64,000 nucleotides of DNA from Geosiphon pyriformis (GCA_016748015.1 JAAOMT010000003.1:76922-140921); one strand, 5' to 3'; shown: positions 49,758-63,182, counted from the first letter of the stretch. Translations and numbers: made by a program. Notes: generated from the sequence alone by a model not told the origin.

Positions 49758-51616
49758 CTATGGTAAGTTTTTTTCCAAAGTTTCATAATTTTTGTTAAAA
49801 GTCATAAGAAAACTTGAAAAGATTTAAATTTCAGTCTGAATGGAGAAAAAATCCCAAACTTTCTTTCTTTCTATAAAAAATAATGCCGTAACTCTGGTTA
49901 CCCATTTTCAAGCAGGTAATATTAGAAAGAAAAAACCTGTTTTGTATTTTTGCATCCTATTTCCCGTTCGAAACACCTAAGGGGTAATCAGGATAACAGT
50001 AAGATAAACAAGGTAAACATTGAAATTGCGCAACTTTAAGTTTTTTTTTACATGAATGCTTACCAATAAATAATTGATAGATCGAACATGGGTAAAATCA
50101 CATGATAATAATTTTTTTAGGAATGCTCAAGAATTATTAGGTAACCATGGTTTTAATGACCATTGTAAATAAATTAATTTCTAACAAATGTTTTCATAAA
50201 ATATAATTTTGTTACTTTTAAAAAGGATATTTTCAAGCACAGAAGAAGAAATTTGAACTTATATTTGTTTTCTCAAAAATTTAAAATAGCTTGGTCTTTG
50301 TATTTAAGCGAAATTATCATAAAAAACAGATCCACCCTCTTGAATTGCGTGTATTTTGAGAGTTTAACATATTAAAATTATTGAAACTCAAATTTAAATG
50401 ATATTCTAATATATTATTAATAATTTAATTTCCCAAAAGAATATTTATTAATAATAAGTGAAAAGATATTTTGAATAAAAAAATTTTGCAGGGATGAATT
50501 TGTAGAAACTTTATCAATGTAAATAAATCTTCAAAGGGTACACAAATAGAAATTAATTGGCTTCATTAAATTTTGAAACCCAATTTGGGATTCTAGAAAT
50601 TTTTGTTTGTAATTGATCATAGAAAGAATAATTTTTCAAAACCATAAGCGATCTTTTTTATTATTTTTTTGTCATTTCGTTCGACAAAGTAGAATATTAC
50701 AAATCTTTAAATAAAATTTTCATCCCTATAAAAGTAGATATTAAAAAAAATTATCATGTACTATGAAATTTTTATTTTTAAAAAATCTTATCATTTTCAA
50801 CATTAGTGAATTCATTGTATTGCCCATTTCGAATTCTCATTAATTGTAATAATGCTTTGGTGTGGATTTTTTTTAAAATTTGAATATGATTTGGAAATCA
50901 TTGTGACAAAGAAGAAGAAGATGAGACAAATATTTTTCAATAATGGTCACTTAAATTTTGAATAGTGAGAAAAAAATTAATTATAATGAAATATTTCAGT
51001 CATTCAATATTATAGGCTATCAAGCTTCAAACGGTTATTTTACTGTCTAGCAATAATTTTATGAATGATTGAAAGCTGTTAAACTATTTCTTCTTGGTGT
51101 GAATAATTTTTTGGAATTGATCTAGCTCAATTATTTCCAAAATAACTTCTTTAAATTTCCACGATATTAGAGAAATAAAACAAAATTATTATCTTTAGTA
51201 GAAGCTTCACCACAATCTATTCAATTTTTATTTAATTTTCTAAACAATGAATCCTAATATCTCTACAAATTGTATAGTTCAAGATCCTTTTTCAAAGGAT
51301 TTTCTTGAAATCTAACTTTTTTGTTATTATAATAATTTAATTTGTCAAAATTCTTGCTCAATTTACTTGACATCAAGTCTTTTTTATTAGGATATTTAAA
51401 TAATTAAGCCGGGTTTTTTTTATTCATTTCGCTGAGCTTTGACATTTCTAATTTTTTGATCGAAAACCTATACATAAATCGGGAAAATTTTCCTTTACAT
51501 TAAAAATATTGATAATTTCAATGAAATCAAAGATTTCAATATTTCATTCAGTCAAAGCCACCATGTTCGAAAGATGATACAGTTCACAGATCATTACTTT
51601 TAATACAAATGGTATT

Positions 51617-51650
51617 CCCCCCCCCTCCCCCTCCCCCTCCCCTCACCCCT
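51617..51650 (-). repeat. C-rich (CCCCCT)n tract, G-quadruplex-type on minus strand
   Basis: A run of nine C followed by CCCCCT units, nearly the same as the tract at 7432-7472. Confidence 0.88.
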
Positions 51651-52381
51651 AGATTTTGAAACAATTTCTTAAGAATCCTCGTAGAATCTGCAAATGAAGT
51701 TTTCCATAGAAAAGCTTTACAGATCAAGATTTTTCTCTATGAATATGTATAATTAACTTGTAGTAGTATTACAACATGTACAGGGTTTTGTAAATTAAGG
51801 GATATCTTTTTTGTTTCAAAGGGTATACCTGGAAAGTCCATTTACGCGTATCACTAAATTTTAAATTACATCCATATTTGAATGATTTTTTTAATTAATC
51901 AATCAATCAATTTTAAGTGAGAAATATCTGCATCATAAATTAATTATCATTTATAAAAACATTAATGGTAATTTGCTTTTGATATTGAAAAATAAAAATT
52001 TTATGTTTGTAAACAAACAGATAAAATACTTATTTATCCCTCTAAAATAATGAATGTGAATACAGTTAAATTAACATAATTGATTGACAATTTTATAATG
52101 TAAAATTTTTTGTACATCCTATAGATTTTTCAAAGTTCTACTATCCAAAATGTACAACGGGTAATTCTAGACCCGATTAAAACTACATATTTATTTTACC
52201 AGTTTAAAGAAACATATTTAGTTTCCACCGTTTCCAGCCTAGAAAAATTTCTAGAAAAGTTGAAACAAAACATAAAAGTAGGAGAGTAAAATTTTGTACT
52301 ACAAGGTACCAACATTCAAAAAATGTGTATTGAACCAACTAATTTGGAATTGTAAGAACCTCACCCGATTAAAAAGTATTT

Positions 52382-53137
52382 TTATTTTTTGAAATTGAAG
52401 CTGAAACGGTTTCTGTTTCGGCTAGAATTTGATGGTCTTTTTTTAGGCTTGGAGGATTTGGATTTGGGTCCGGAAGATGTGGGATTGGAGGATGTGAAAT
52501 CGGAGGATGTGGTCTCGCTACTAGAGCCTCCAGAGCCTCCCATAGGAGTGGCAAAATTTTGTGTCCAATAGTTGTTATTAACGCCCATGCCAAAATGGGT
52601 ATAAGATCCTAAAATGTTTTCTCTATGTCCGGGGGAATTCATCCAACTTTTAAAATTACAAAAAGAAAAGGGTTTATTAAAGTTTCAATCAATCAATATT
52701 ATTAAAATCATTATTTTTAATCAAAAATTTCTTTACCCATCCATAACAGCATTCTCTGTCGTATAACCAAAAGCAACATTCTCAGCAGCAGCGCTCCATG
52801 TAAAGCCATTAGCAGTTATTCGATCACCCATTTCACCCGCAGGGTCGGAATGAGTCATCTGATTAATTGAGGCCTGGTAATTGCTATGATCTTGGGCGCA
52901 ATTATTGAGTTGTCTGTATAAATAAGAAAATTTTTTTTTAATAAAAAAAAATACTCCACATTTAAATTATGCAAAAAAATTTTAAAATTCTTACGAGCTA
53001 ATTTTTAAAGCAGATAAACCATTTTTTGCACGTTCATTATTTACAAGTGCTAGCATTGAACTCGGACTAGCGAGAACGACACTGGTAACGAAAGCAAAGA
53101 CGAAAAAGAAAGTGACAAATAAATTTGAAGAAATCAT
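52382..53137 (-). CDS. Secreted CAP/SCP (PR-1-like) family protein (3 exons)
   Basis: Exons 52995-53137, 52737-52913 and 52382-52646 join in phase with GT..AG introns and give 194 aa. Residues 1-23 form a hydrophobic signal peptide ending VVLASP. The CAP domain follows: LVNNERAKNGL near its start, a MTHSDP segment with the conserved His, AAENVAFGY, WMNSPGHRENIL (the GHRxNI signature) and FGMGVNNNYWTQNF at the end. These are the hallmark motifs of CAP/PR-1/Pry proteins, extracellular proteins that in yeast bind sterols and fatty acids. The C-terminus is a Ser/Thr/Pro- then Lys/Arg-rich tail (about aa 132-194), probably disordered. The ATG was chosen because it directly precedes the signal peptide; an upstream in-frame ATG at 53242 would add 35 poor-quality residues. 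A broken copy of exon 1 lies at 31507-31639. Confidence 0.9.
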
Positions 53138-54159
53138 TTTTTTTTTTAAAAAAAAAAGAAGCTTTTCGCAGAAGAGCTTTTGAAATGAAAATTTATTGTC
53201 AAAAAGGAAAAAAAAAGGAAAAATAAAGGCTTCAAAGCCCAAAATATATTTTTTGGAAAGGAAGAGAGAAGGTAGAAGTTGATCTAAGGAACAAGAAAGT
53301 CTTTTCCATCCCTTTTTATATTCAAAGAATTAAATGTCTTTCTTTACTAATTACAATAGTATAGATGGTATATATATTTTTTTGGAAACACAAGCTAAAT
53401 TCTTAATTGATGTTCATATCTTTAATACCATTTCTAGAATATATTCTGCGAGTAATGCATTTTGTACCAGAAATTGATCGAACGAATGACAAGATAAGAA
53501 ACACATGTTTTTTTACTTGATTGATTCGATTTTCCTTTTATGTAAATTCATCAACAGTTAACGAGCTAAAGGGATTTATCTGTTTCCTTGAATGGGGTCA
53601 GATATTGCAGGACTTTTGTTCCCTGCTGAAAGAATTAAATTATTCAATTTTCTGATATTAATTTAATAAAATATTCAGCAGTAGCAGCAGCAGCAGCAGT
53701 CAATTAACGAGATTTCTAAAATCTAAGATTGGTTAAACATTTGTATTAAATTTTTAACAAATAAATCTCTTTAATAACTTGAAACATGGTCATTTAGCTA
53801 TTCGCTATTCTATTTGTGATCACTTTTTTTAATACTGTAATCTTTATTTGGGAATATTCATCTGATTTTAGATTGTTAAAAAAAATTTTAATCGCTTTAC
53901 CAATTTATAAAAAGTATTTAATCGCTTAGCGTTCAAAAACCAACTAATCAGTTAACTAACTAACTTGAATCAATTTGACGCAAATAGGACTGTACAAGTT
54001 TCGTTTATATATTGATTGACAGAGCATTTAGTTTTTTGGGGAAAAGCAAAGTTTTTTATGAGATAACTTTCATGATTAAAATTTTTGATTTTAGAGCACT
54101 GGTCGGTCAGAATGATCGAAAAAAAATTGCTTTCAATTTAATTTTCATGTATGATTCTC

Positions 54160-54160
54160 A

Positions 54161-54202
<42 letters not shown>

Positions 54203-54218
54203 CTCTTTCTCTCTCTTC
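54160..54218. repeat. (CTTT)n passing into (CT)n
   Basis: About ten CTTT units followed by CTCTTTCT variants. Confidence 0.93.
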
Positions 54219-55700
54219 TACTTCCTAAATTCAATAAAGTAAATACTTTAAATCTTTAGCTGATTCTCTGTGTAATCAAGCATTACACATTCCCTTTTTC
54301 AATCAACAATTTATTGAATGAAACTGTAAAAATTAGCAAACCTTGTCCCTAAAAAAGTATGATAAATTGGCTTAAAAAATGATCTTTTTTTTGTTGAACC
54401 AAGGTATCTGCGTGCAGATCCAAGATATTATAATTCATATCAGCATTACCCCCAGAATTCATACATTATTAAAGCTCCTAAAATCGCTTTAGAGACTTGA
54501 ATATCAAATTAATAAGAAAAGATGACTGTTTCAATCAAGTTGAACAAGGTATCACTGCATGATAATTTGCCTCTGAAACAGGCATCAATCCTTTTTAGTT
54601 TGTGTGATGAGGTACGTTATGTTCATTAATGAGTAATTCTGCTCATTTAAATTTGCAGTTCTGCATTGCAGAATGAGAAGTACGGTAGAACTCTATACAT
54701 CTTTCTAAACTTTGTAAGGAGTTTAACAATATTGATCCCCATCAAAAATTGAGGATTTATCTATTTCTCAATATGATAAAAAAATAAAGCTATCTCGATT
54801 TTTCATATGAGAACAAGTTAAAAATTTTAAAGTTTTTTATTTTTTAAGCTTATTGCTTTGACCAAGTCTGTTTAGAAGCAGACAGGAGCTCTTTGGGTTA
54901 TATTGAAAATTTTGTGTCCTAACAAGGATCCTGAAAGAACTCATTTTTAATGCTTTTCAAAGAAATAATTTTAAAAAAATTGTGACAATTTATTATTAGT
55001 AAAAGCAAAACAAATCTCAAAAAGTCAGCCAACCAGCCAACCAGTCATAAATTATGACAAGGAAAAAAAGAAATATCTGACTGGGTTGGTTAATTTATTC
55101 GATATTAAATCTTTTTTAAGCCAACCAATTGGAACCAAACAATTTATCAAATACGATTTTTTCCAGATTGATCGTTTTTTTTTTTTTCAAATACCAGATA
55201 ATTCTCATCAAAATATCACGCCATTCACAGGTAAAAAATCATTCCAAAAGACTTTGGTCAAAAGTTTTCAAGATTTTTTCTTTTTTTAAAATTTTTAGAT
55301 TTTATTTAATATTATTTAGAATTAACTAATTGTGATTTTTCAACGTGAAAAAAAAAATCGCCTAGTAAACTAATGAAAGATAATTGAATTTTGAATTTTC
55401 ACTCACGAGTAAAAAAGTACTATATTAAAATTTTAATATTTTAATAAAAGTAACTATTTAACATCGATTTCATAAAATATTCTAAAAAATTGAATGAAAT
55501 TTTTACGCGTTTCGTTTCGAGCAACGAAATAAAATAAAAATTAACGAAAAATTTAAGAAACGATAAATTGATTGAGAAAAAGTCGCAGGTTCGTTGTACA
55601 TTTTTAAAACGCTTTCAGGATCAAAAAAAGAAAAAAGTTCGAAGATAATTTTGTAAAAAAAATAAAAAGATGGAAATGTCGAATTTTAAAAGAAAAAAAG

Positions 55701-55735
55701 TTTTGTTTGTTTGTTTGTTTGTTTGTTTGTTTGTT
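55701..55735. repeat. (TTTG)8 tetranucleotide repeat
   Basis: Perfect TTTG tract preceded by an A-rich stretch. Confidence 0.93.
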
Positions 55736-56383
55736 CTTCCGTTTTCTAAAATTGTTCGATTTTCAAGGTAATAATGATTATGATGGTTAAAATGGTTAAA
55801 ATAACCAAAAGGATTTAACTAAACTTTTTTAAAGTATGAGCTTTTTCCAAGAAGGATTAATTATATATACAGATAGCGAATAATAATAATTTTTATATAT
55901 ATATATATAGAAAAGCAAGGATCAAAGGCACAGGTTCATTTTTTCATGATTCAAAAAAGTGAGTCCCATAATAGCTAGCTAGAGTGACTAATTATAAGAA
56001 TGAAAAATTCCGACCGGCGGTTTTTTTCCTTTAAAAAGTAGGTGGGGGTGAGAGTTAAAAAAAGGTTTTTTGAATAAGTAATCCTATATATAAATACTTT
56101 TTTAGTATACTTTTGTCCAAAAGTCCAAAAAGAATTTTTTTAGACAGTTGGTGGGAAAAAAGAAAAAAAAGTCCTTTTGTTTTTTGCTTATTATAAGGAT
56201 GAGAAGAAGGGGTTTTTAGAAAATTGAATTTTTGGAATCCTTAAAAGATTGATGATGATGATAATTATAAAAAGAATTTTGGGGTTTTAGACTTATGTTT
56301 TTAGAGTTTTGGTTTGTTTAAAACAATTGAATATATAAAATGATTATTTGTGGTTTCCAGTAGAGACATGAATTTTATCGAAA

Positions 56384-56896
56384 CTAGTTAGAGGACTGTA
56401 AAACTCGAATTCCATTCACTAACATTTCGTCAAATTCTTCCATTTGTACAACCATACATTTAGCTTCTCCCCTTGACCCACGAATTTCTTCGATATCGCA
56501 ATCAATTTCTTCTAAATCAAAAGCTTCATATTCGGGAAAAGAGATATACGAAGATTGTTCAGAATCAGTAGAATGAAAACTTTCAGTAGGTGAAGTTGGT
56601 AATATGGGTGATAATGGGGGTGAAGTGAGAAGTTGCATGGTTGCATGAATCAAAATTCGAAGTGTATTTGTTCGTTGTCTCGATTGCTTTTTCAATGTTG
56701 TAGAACTGGTTTGCAATGAGAGTTGGGGTGATTGATCTTGTAAAAGATGAAAATTTGATGATAAGGCGGTTTTTGATGATTGAAATTGATCTAAGGAGTT
56801 GCTCGTGTCGTCATTCATCATGATAACTTTTTCATTATTATTATTGTTGTCGTTGTTATAAGAAACCTGATGATGAACATCAATGAAATAAGTCAT
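56384..56896 (-). CDS. Low-complexity acidic-tailed protein, unknown
   Basis: A single-exon frame of 170 aa. An Asn-rich segment (aa 14-21) precedes an N-terminal Ser/Gln-rich region. A basic patch KKQSRQRTN is followed by a short amphipathic helix (TLRILIHATMQLL, about aa 78-90), a Pro/Ser motif run PPLSPILPTSPTESFHS (possible SP/TP phosphorylation sites), and an acidic segment (YEAFDLEEIDCDIEEI, aa 124-139). It ends with a more structured-looking QMEEFDEMLVNGIRVLQSS. No domain is recognised. The mixed codon use, clean ATG and length make it a believable gene, perhaps a regulatory or adaptor protein, but no function is assigned. Confidence 0.55.
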   Translation of the reverse strand: MTYFIDVHHQVSYNNDNNNNNEKVIMMNDDTSNSLDQFQSSKTALSSNFHLLQDQSPQLSLQTSSTTLKKQSRQRTNTLRILIHATMQLLTSPPLSPILPTSPTESFHSTDSEQSSYISFPEYEAFDLEEIDCDIEEIRGSRGEAKCMVVQMEEFDEMLVNGIRVLQSSN

Positions 56897-57936
56897 GATA
56901 TTGTAGTGATTGATGGGTTATTTGAAAAAATCTGCTTCTCGGTTGTAAAAAAAAAAAATATCGTGTCTTTGACAAAAGTATTCTGTTTGGCAATTGCTCT
57001 GTAATAATAGACGGATCCAAGTTGAATTGTTGATTTTGATTTTGAATCAAGAGTCAATTTTCAAAACGATTATACTTTTGAAAGCTTGAGTTGTTGTTGT
57101 TGTTTGTTGTTTGAAAGAAAATAATGAATTCGTTGATTTCCAAGAATTTCTTTACCACTTTTTCCTTTTAAAAAAAGCAAAATGAAATTCTATTTTCCTT
57201 TTTTTTTTTTTTTTGGGAAAAGAGAAGTCTTTGATGTCGTTAAAAGAGAAGTCAGGTTTTTTCTTGTCAACTGTTGGGATTTGGGTATCAAGCACTTTTA
57301 TATTAAAAAAAATTGGATTTTGGTGAGACCAAAGTGTTTCCTCTTACGATACTTATGTGTTTGATAGTTGTACACAAAACTGTTCAGTTATCGACAACCG
57401 ATTGTAAAAATTTGTGTGTGTGTTTAAAAATTAATAATTAAAATGTATTCTAAACAATAATAAAAAGAGAATATTATTATTAATGTATAGTTATAGTATA
57501 GTATGTGATAATTGAAAAAGAACAGCCACACAAATCATATAAAAATCATAATATTTTTTTTTGTCAAGTGAGATGCTATATTTGGTATCGGTGGAATAAA
57601 AGATGATTGATTGATTATTAGATTGATTGAGTATATCTTATATAGTTTATGATTTAGCTTAAACTAAATCGGTAGATGAGTTATTTTTTTTTTTTCTTAA
57701 TCGGTAAAAATTATGGTTTTTTTTTCTTTTTCGACTTCTTTTCTCTACCCTAAAGTTCGGTTTGAACCAAAAGAAAAATTTTGGAAAAAAAAACTCTAGA
57801 ACTTTTAAGTGATAGTAGGAGAAGAAAATAATATTGGTTTTGATCGCTCAATTGACAAAAGAAGACGAGCTTAATTAGGAATGGGTCTTTATATAATAAT
57901 TCAAAAAAAAGTTATTTTCCTTAAGATAAGACTCAT

Positions 57937-57994
57937 CATAATCATCATCATAATTATCATCATCATTATCATCATCATCATCACCACCACCACC
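57937..57994. repeat. CAT/CAC trinucleotide repeat
   Basis: Impure ATC/CAT units ending in (CAC)4. Confidence 0.88.
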
Positions 57995-58492
57995 TCATTT
58001 TTGTGTATTTGATTGACAATGTATTATACGATACATATACAGCTGTATTATTTTTATTTTTATTATTATTATTATTATTTTTATTGTTTTTCCACACACA
58101 CACACTTTTAACTTTTTTTTTCCCGAAATTTTTATTTTTTCGGTTTGTTTATTGAAAGAGATTCTATACAGCCAGCATACCATTTATCTCTAATTCACTA
58201 CAGTGTGTAACTGTAGCAAACAAAAATATACAGAATAGAAAAAGTTTAATAATTTTAAATTAGTAAAATTTGAACAAGGAGTAGTTTACCGTTGTATTTG
58301 GTTTTTGTTGCTGCTCCCTGTCAAAGAAAGAAAGAAAGAAGAAGACACACAGTCATTAAAATTTTTTCTATTAAAATGATAATAAAAAAATAAATTAAAA
58401 TTTAGTTTATATATGTATTTATTTATTATATATCGATTCACACGTAATTTATTTATCATAATAAAAAATCGACACACCAATCAAATTATCCT

Positions 58493-58515
58493 ATCTATCT
58501 ATCTATCTATCTATC
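58493..58515. repeat. (CTAT)n tetranucleotide repeat
   Basis: About six CTAT units. Confidence 0.9.
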
Positions 58516-59161
58516 ATAAAAAAAATATGCAACGTACAAACCCGGACCTTAGCATTACTATCAAAAGTTTAATTCATCATAGAGTGTCAGGTTTTTATAG
58601 GTCTTTTTTTTTAGTAAGAGCTATCAAACCTTTCTTTGATACACGTAACTTGGAATTTTCGGCTATTCATGATTCACAAAAAATTTATCGGCTCGAAGGC
58701 TTATCTCCCAGAATATTGGATTTCGATTGATTGAAAATTTTATAATAGTTAGCCATTAATTAAATTTAAAAAAGAGTTGCAGATAAATTTTACTTTTCAC
58801 TAAAAAACATGCCTACGCAGGCCATATAATTTTAATTTAATAAAATAATTTTAAAGAAAAAAGCAAGTTTAAGCAAAACCTACCTTTAATGATGTGGTTT
58901 TTTCTTCAAAATTAATTCTATAATTTTTCTCTTCGAATAAAATTACATGAATTATTTACTTGCCACAATACAGAAATTAACTTTCATGTTAAAAAAAAAC
59001 TTAATATATAGTTCTGGTGTCACGTTTAAAAAAATCTGCCAAAAGATTTCTAAAAGTTGCGTAATTTTCTAAATTCTACCGTTGTTGTTGCTCAACATCT
59101 GGATGGTAACATTCTGCGTGCCCCTAAAAAATTAACAGTTAAAAAGCGGGGTAAAAAGAAA

Positions 59162-59179
59162 AGAGAGAAAGAAAGAAAG

Positions 59180-59224
<45 letters not shown>
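59162..59224. repeat. GAAA repeats followed by 45-base poly-A
   Basis: GAAA units run into an uninterrupted A run from 59180 to 59224, the longest homopolymer in the window. It creates spurious poly-Lys and poly-Phe frames. A retroposed tail is possible, but no adjoining element is recognised. Confidence 0.93.
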
Positions 59225-59226
<2 letters not shown>

Positions 59227-59667
59227 CCAGCGATTACAAACCAAAATATCGTCAAAAGAAAAGGAAATTCGGCTTCCTTTGTCCATCCAAAATTTCTTTG
59301 CGTTAGGTTATTACATATATTTCCCACAAAGTAAAGATGATCAATGCATTATTTTATCACGAATAAAGGTAATGGTAATTAACATACGATGTATTGTTTC
59401 TTTACTGAAAACAATTTTCCCCCCGGAAAAAAAAAGGCTCGGGCACCGAATACAATCAAGTTCTCAGAAACTTTCCTGCACCATAGAGACTTTTTCCCGA
59501 GTACTTGATATAAATCGACTTTGTTTGTTGTTGTATTTATTCGCTTATTACTCGAATCCCGGGAACAAGGAGAGGAAAATGTGGTATCATAGCAGTCAAA
59601 AAGATTCTATAGTTAATTTGGTAAAACGATTTCACTAATCAGGATGGTAATTGATTCTCACAAGATC

Positions 59668-59716
59668 CTCTCTCTCTCTCTTTCTCTGTCCCTGTCTCTC
59701 TGTCTCTGTCTCTCTA
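59668..59716. repeat. (CT)n dinucleotide repeat with TGTCTC variants
   Basis: CT tract degrading into CTGTCTCT units. Confidence 0.92.
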
Positions 59717-59958
59717 TGTATGTAAAAAAAGAAAGGGACAAAAGGAAATCACAAACCTATTCATTGTTAAATTTCTTGGGTCCCAGTTCCCGTATCAACA
59801 CGAGTTATCCCACGAGTTCAAGATAAGAGAAAAATACATGCAACCTGTGTATCACAAACTAATAATTATGCAAGCAGAAAAACCATTTTGGCAAAAGAAA
59901 AAACCAATCAGCTCAAATATATGCCTTATGTCGAATCTTGGAATACCTTTTGTTTCCA

Positions 59959-59959
59959 A

Positions 59960-60009
<50 letters not shown>

Positions 60010-60026
60010 ACATCATCAACATCATT
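59959..60026. repeat. (ATC)n microsatellite
   Basis: About 16 pure ATC units followed by CAACATCATC variants. It creates spurious poly-His and poly-Ile frames. Confidence 0.95.
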
Positions 60027-62273
60027 CAAATCACCATCTTATTTTATTTATAATTAAAGACAATAGAGAAATATTCTTATTGAAACTCTTTGGTCATGAA
60101 TCAAATAGTGTGTGCTAATTTTCGGAATTTTCTTTCAACATGCTCGGGTACTCAACCTTTTTTGCCATGATTCCTTAAAGGTAATATATTTTTTCTCTTG
60201 GGAAGTGTTCGATACAAATCAGATTAGCTTTTTATGCATGATTTATTTTTAATTTTTACGTGAATCAAATTTTAAAAGTAAAAAAAGAAAGTGAAGCAGA
60301 TCTTCCCTTTTTACTTCCCCAAAGTTATACCTGATAGAAATGGTCATTATCTCATCAAAATCTGATCGCAGTCTGATAACAACAACAACAACAAATAATT
60401 TTAAACAAGTTAAAATTCTTTTTTTCAATTAATCATCTTTATAGATTTTCCTCATGAAATTCAACGTGGCAAATCCTTAAAGAAAAAGTGTTTTCTTTCG
60501 AAAAAGCGAAAGATATCTATAATTTCTAAGGTTAGCATCATGGATAAAAGGCCATGTGCGACAAAAATTCTGGTTAAAAAATATGAATAATGCTACGCTA
60601 TTCTATCTCATCTTATTATTATCGCATCATATTTGCCAAGATTAAATATTTCTTAATCTCGAACGCACTATCTAAACTTATCTACTACGCCTCTAGATAT
60701 GGATAGGGTAAATTACTAGGATTTACCTATTCTGTTTTAGGGCTTTGTGATTAAAAGGAAACAAAGTACATGTAATAAATAATTTTTTTTGTAAACTTCA
60801 ATTCTTTCTTGTCTCTCTCTCTCTCTTTTAATGTAAAAGAATGATTTGTCAAAGAAAAAAATTGATTGGGAAATACGCATTTTTCTTTGGTCAAATATTT
60901 GTATGGTTCATTATCTCCATTTTTTTTCATGCCAAAAAACCATTATTCTCAATGATGGCAGCAACAATAGAGTCTGAATATTCTGGTTAAAGCCTGACAG
61001 GTATCATCATCAATTATCGGGGGCATTGTACATTGTACAAGAAAGGGTAAAAAAGTATGTAGGTTTGAGGCTTTAGATGCAATTCAATAACCGTCGTGTT
61101 CCTTGGGCTAATAGGATATCAATAGAAGTTTATTATGCATATATCATGATGCATTGCAGCTTTGTAACAATGTGTGGCGTGTTAAAGAGCGTGTGTTACA
61201 ACAGGTAAACCTTCAAAAGTACGCTAAACTCTTTTGTCATCTTAAACAAGCTAGCTCTTTTCCAGATTTACTATGAATCCTTTTTGAAATTTGTTTTTTT
61301 ATTTTTTATTTTTTATTACTAGATCGGTAAGCTTGTTTTTATCCTTTTGATAAATTCTGACATTAAAAAGAGGTTTAGAACTTATTTTTGTTTTAGTGTT
61401 AAAAATTGATATTGGTACAAAAAAATTTTTTGTTTTATACAATATGTTAGCCTCTAATCTCTTTTTAAATGCGGCAAAACTCCTAAGAATTTATTTAATT
61501 CGACAATCGAGATAAATGCCTGAATAATTATTTTGGCAAGACTTCATAGGGCCTTGATTCGTAATCTCTAAAAAGAGAAAAATATGTTAAATGTGCTTTG
61601 TAATAATAAAAAAGGGAGATTAGGGAGATGATTAATAGAGAATTTAACGTCTCAATGACGAAAAAAGTAAATATTACGTATACATTTTGTTAATATTCAT
61701 TTCTCAATAGAAGTATTAGAATGGAGCACACACACTCACACACAAAAAAAAAATAAAGATTGAGAGGTTCGAAAAATTTTTTATCATGAACCAATTCAAA
61801 TTCAATAAATCAAAGGGTCTGCCTAATATGGTATCGCTCAACCTTTGTTTGGACGATCGATAATAGAATTTACTTCTTTCTTTGGCAAAAGAAAATGCGT
61901 TGTTAAAAAAAAAATTTTTAAATAGTTCTTGCCATTCTAAAATATTTTTCCCCTCTTTGATTCGTCAATTATTCTATTTTTCGAGTCTCATTCTTTTTAA
62001 AATAAATTCTGTCATAACCAATACTTTTAGATTAAATCTCATGAATCTACGTAAAAACATGCATTTCTTTTTGCGCTTTGAAAACCGTAACGCATTAGTC
62101 TTAAATGTTTTAATGTGTTTTTTTCGCAGAAAAACAAGTTTTTCCTTCAAACATTTGGGATCTGTGCATGGAAGGTTTAAAATTTTAATGTAACCGCCAA
62201 AAAATTTGTTCTTTTAAATTCTGATTATTGTTTTCATATGAAATCCTAAAATATTAAACAATCAAGATTCTAG

Positions 62274-62275
<2 letters not shown>

Positions 62276-62304
<29 letters not shown>
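62276..62304. repeat. (AAC)9 microsatellite
   Basis: Pure AAC tract. Confidence 0.93.
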
Positions 62305-62525
62305 TGTGATCTAAAAAAATCCCCAGTGACATGAGATCAACGCTAGAAAAAAAATGAGAGGTCACCCTGACATTGTGTGCAAGGTACCAGGTTAAGGAGT
62401 GCCAAACAAACAATCAAAAAAATTGATTTTGAGAATGCTTTTTCAAGATCGACGATGTGGCAACCAAAAATCACATTGTTTTTCCAAGTTCATATACTGT
62501 GAGAAGAAATGTCACAAACGGTAGT

Positions 62526-62539
62526 ACCCTCGCGAGGGT
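62526..62539. other. 14-bp perfect G+C-rich palindrome
   Basis: ACCCTCGCGAGGGT equals its own reverse complement and is unusually G+C- and CpG-rich for this region. A binding site for a dimeric regulator is possible; nothing adjacent identifies a target gene. Confidence 0.6.
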
Positions 62540-63131
62540 TCTCGATCCAAAACTTGACTGTGAGCAGGACTTTTGATTTTTTTTTTGATTTTTTTTTCCC
62601 ATTGCACAGAATGGGTAGCATGTTTTTACGATTTCCTAAAAATGAAAAAAAAAAACTGAATATCACCTTTTGATAGTGACGTAAAACAATTGGGGAAGAA
62701 TGCTAAAAAGAATTGCGGCCATCACTTTTGAACAATACAAGAGAGAGAGAGAAATGATAAATTAAGATTATCAGAAAAGCCGAATAAAAACAATAGAATA
62801 TATTGAAGTCCAAAAATAAGATTCGATTATTTAATAAATGAGCGCCAAACTTAGTTTTTAAAAAGTTTTCTAAATGTTACGCCATATTTATTTTTTTTAT
62901 TTTTTTTATTTTTTTTCTCTAAAATGTAGGAGAGCTGTCAACCACTACTCTATTTTTATAACTAGGTGGGAAAAGGTTTCAATGAAAATGGAATGTAGCA
63001 CACACACACACACATAAACAGGCTCGAATTCCCGGTTTTTTCTCCTTTTCAGCGCCACAATGATAGGCGTAATATTTGTATGCAGCAGCAGCAGCAAAAA
63101 ATTTCTACCGTTTTTAAGTATGATAATAATA

Positions 63132-63182
63132 GATGATGATGATGATGATGATGATGATGACGACGACGACGACGATGATGAT
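63132..63182. repeat. (GAT)n with internal (GAC)5 block
   Basis: GAT units flank a pure GAC block at about 63160-63173, an example of a point variant spreading within a microsatellite. Confidence 0.93.

Larger units (their letters stand above)
47588..52381. other. Intergenic region, no gene seen
   Basis: About 4.8 kb without a supported gene. It contains a long GAAC array (49656-49757) and a C-rich tract (51617-51650). The right end is the 3' flank of the CAP gene. Confidence 0.55.
53138..56383. other. Intergenic region upstream of the CAP gene
   Basis: CAP promoter region at the left, then repeats: CAG at about 53681-53699, TTTC/CT at 54160-54218, TTTG at 55701-55735 and TA at about 55896-55909. 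No supported gene. Confidence 0.55.

Noticed and set aside
59057..59638. 193-codon plus-strand frame
   Set aside because: Its core is the poly-A tract read as poly-Lys; no domain, intron signals or coding composition. The minus-strand poly-Phe frames are the same artefact.
59838..60118. Poly-Ile and poly-His frames
   Set aside because: Both are readings of the (ATC)n tract.
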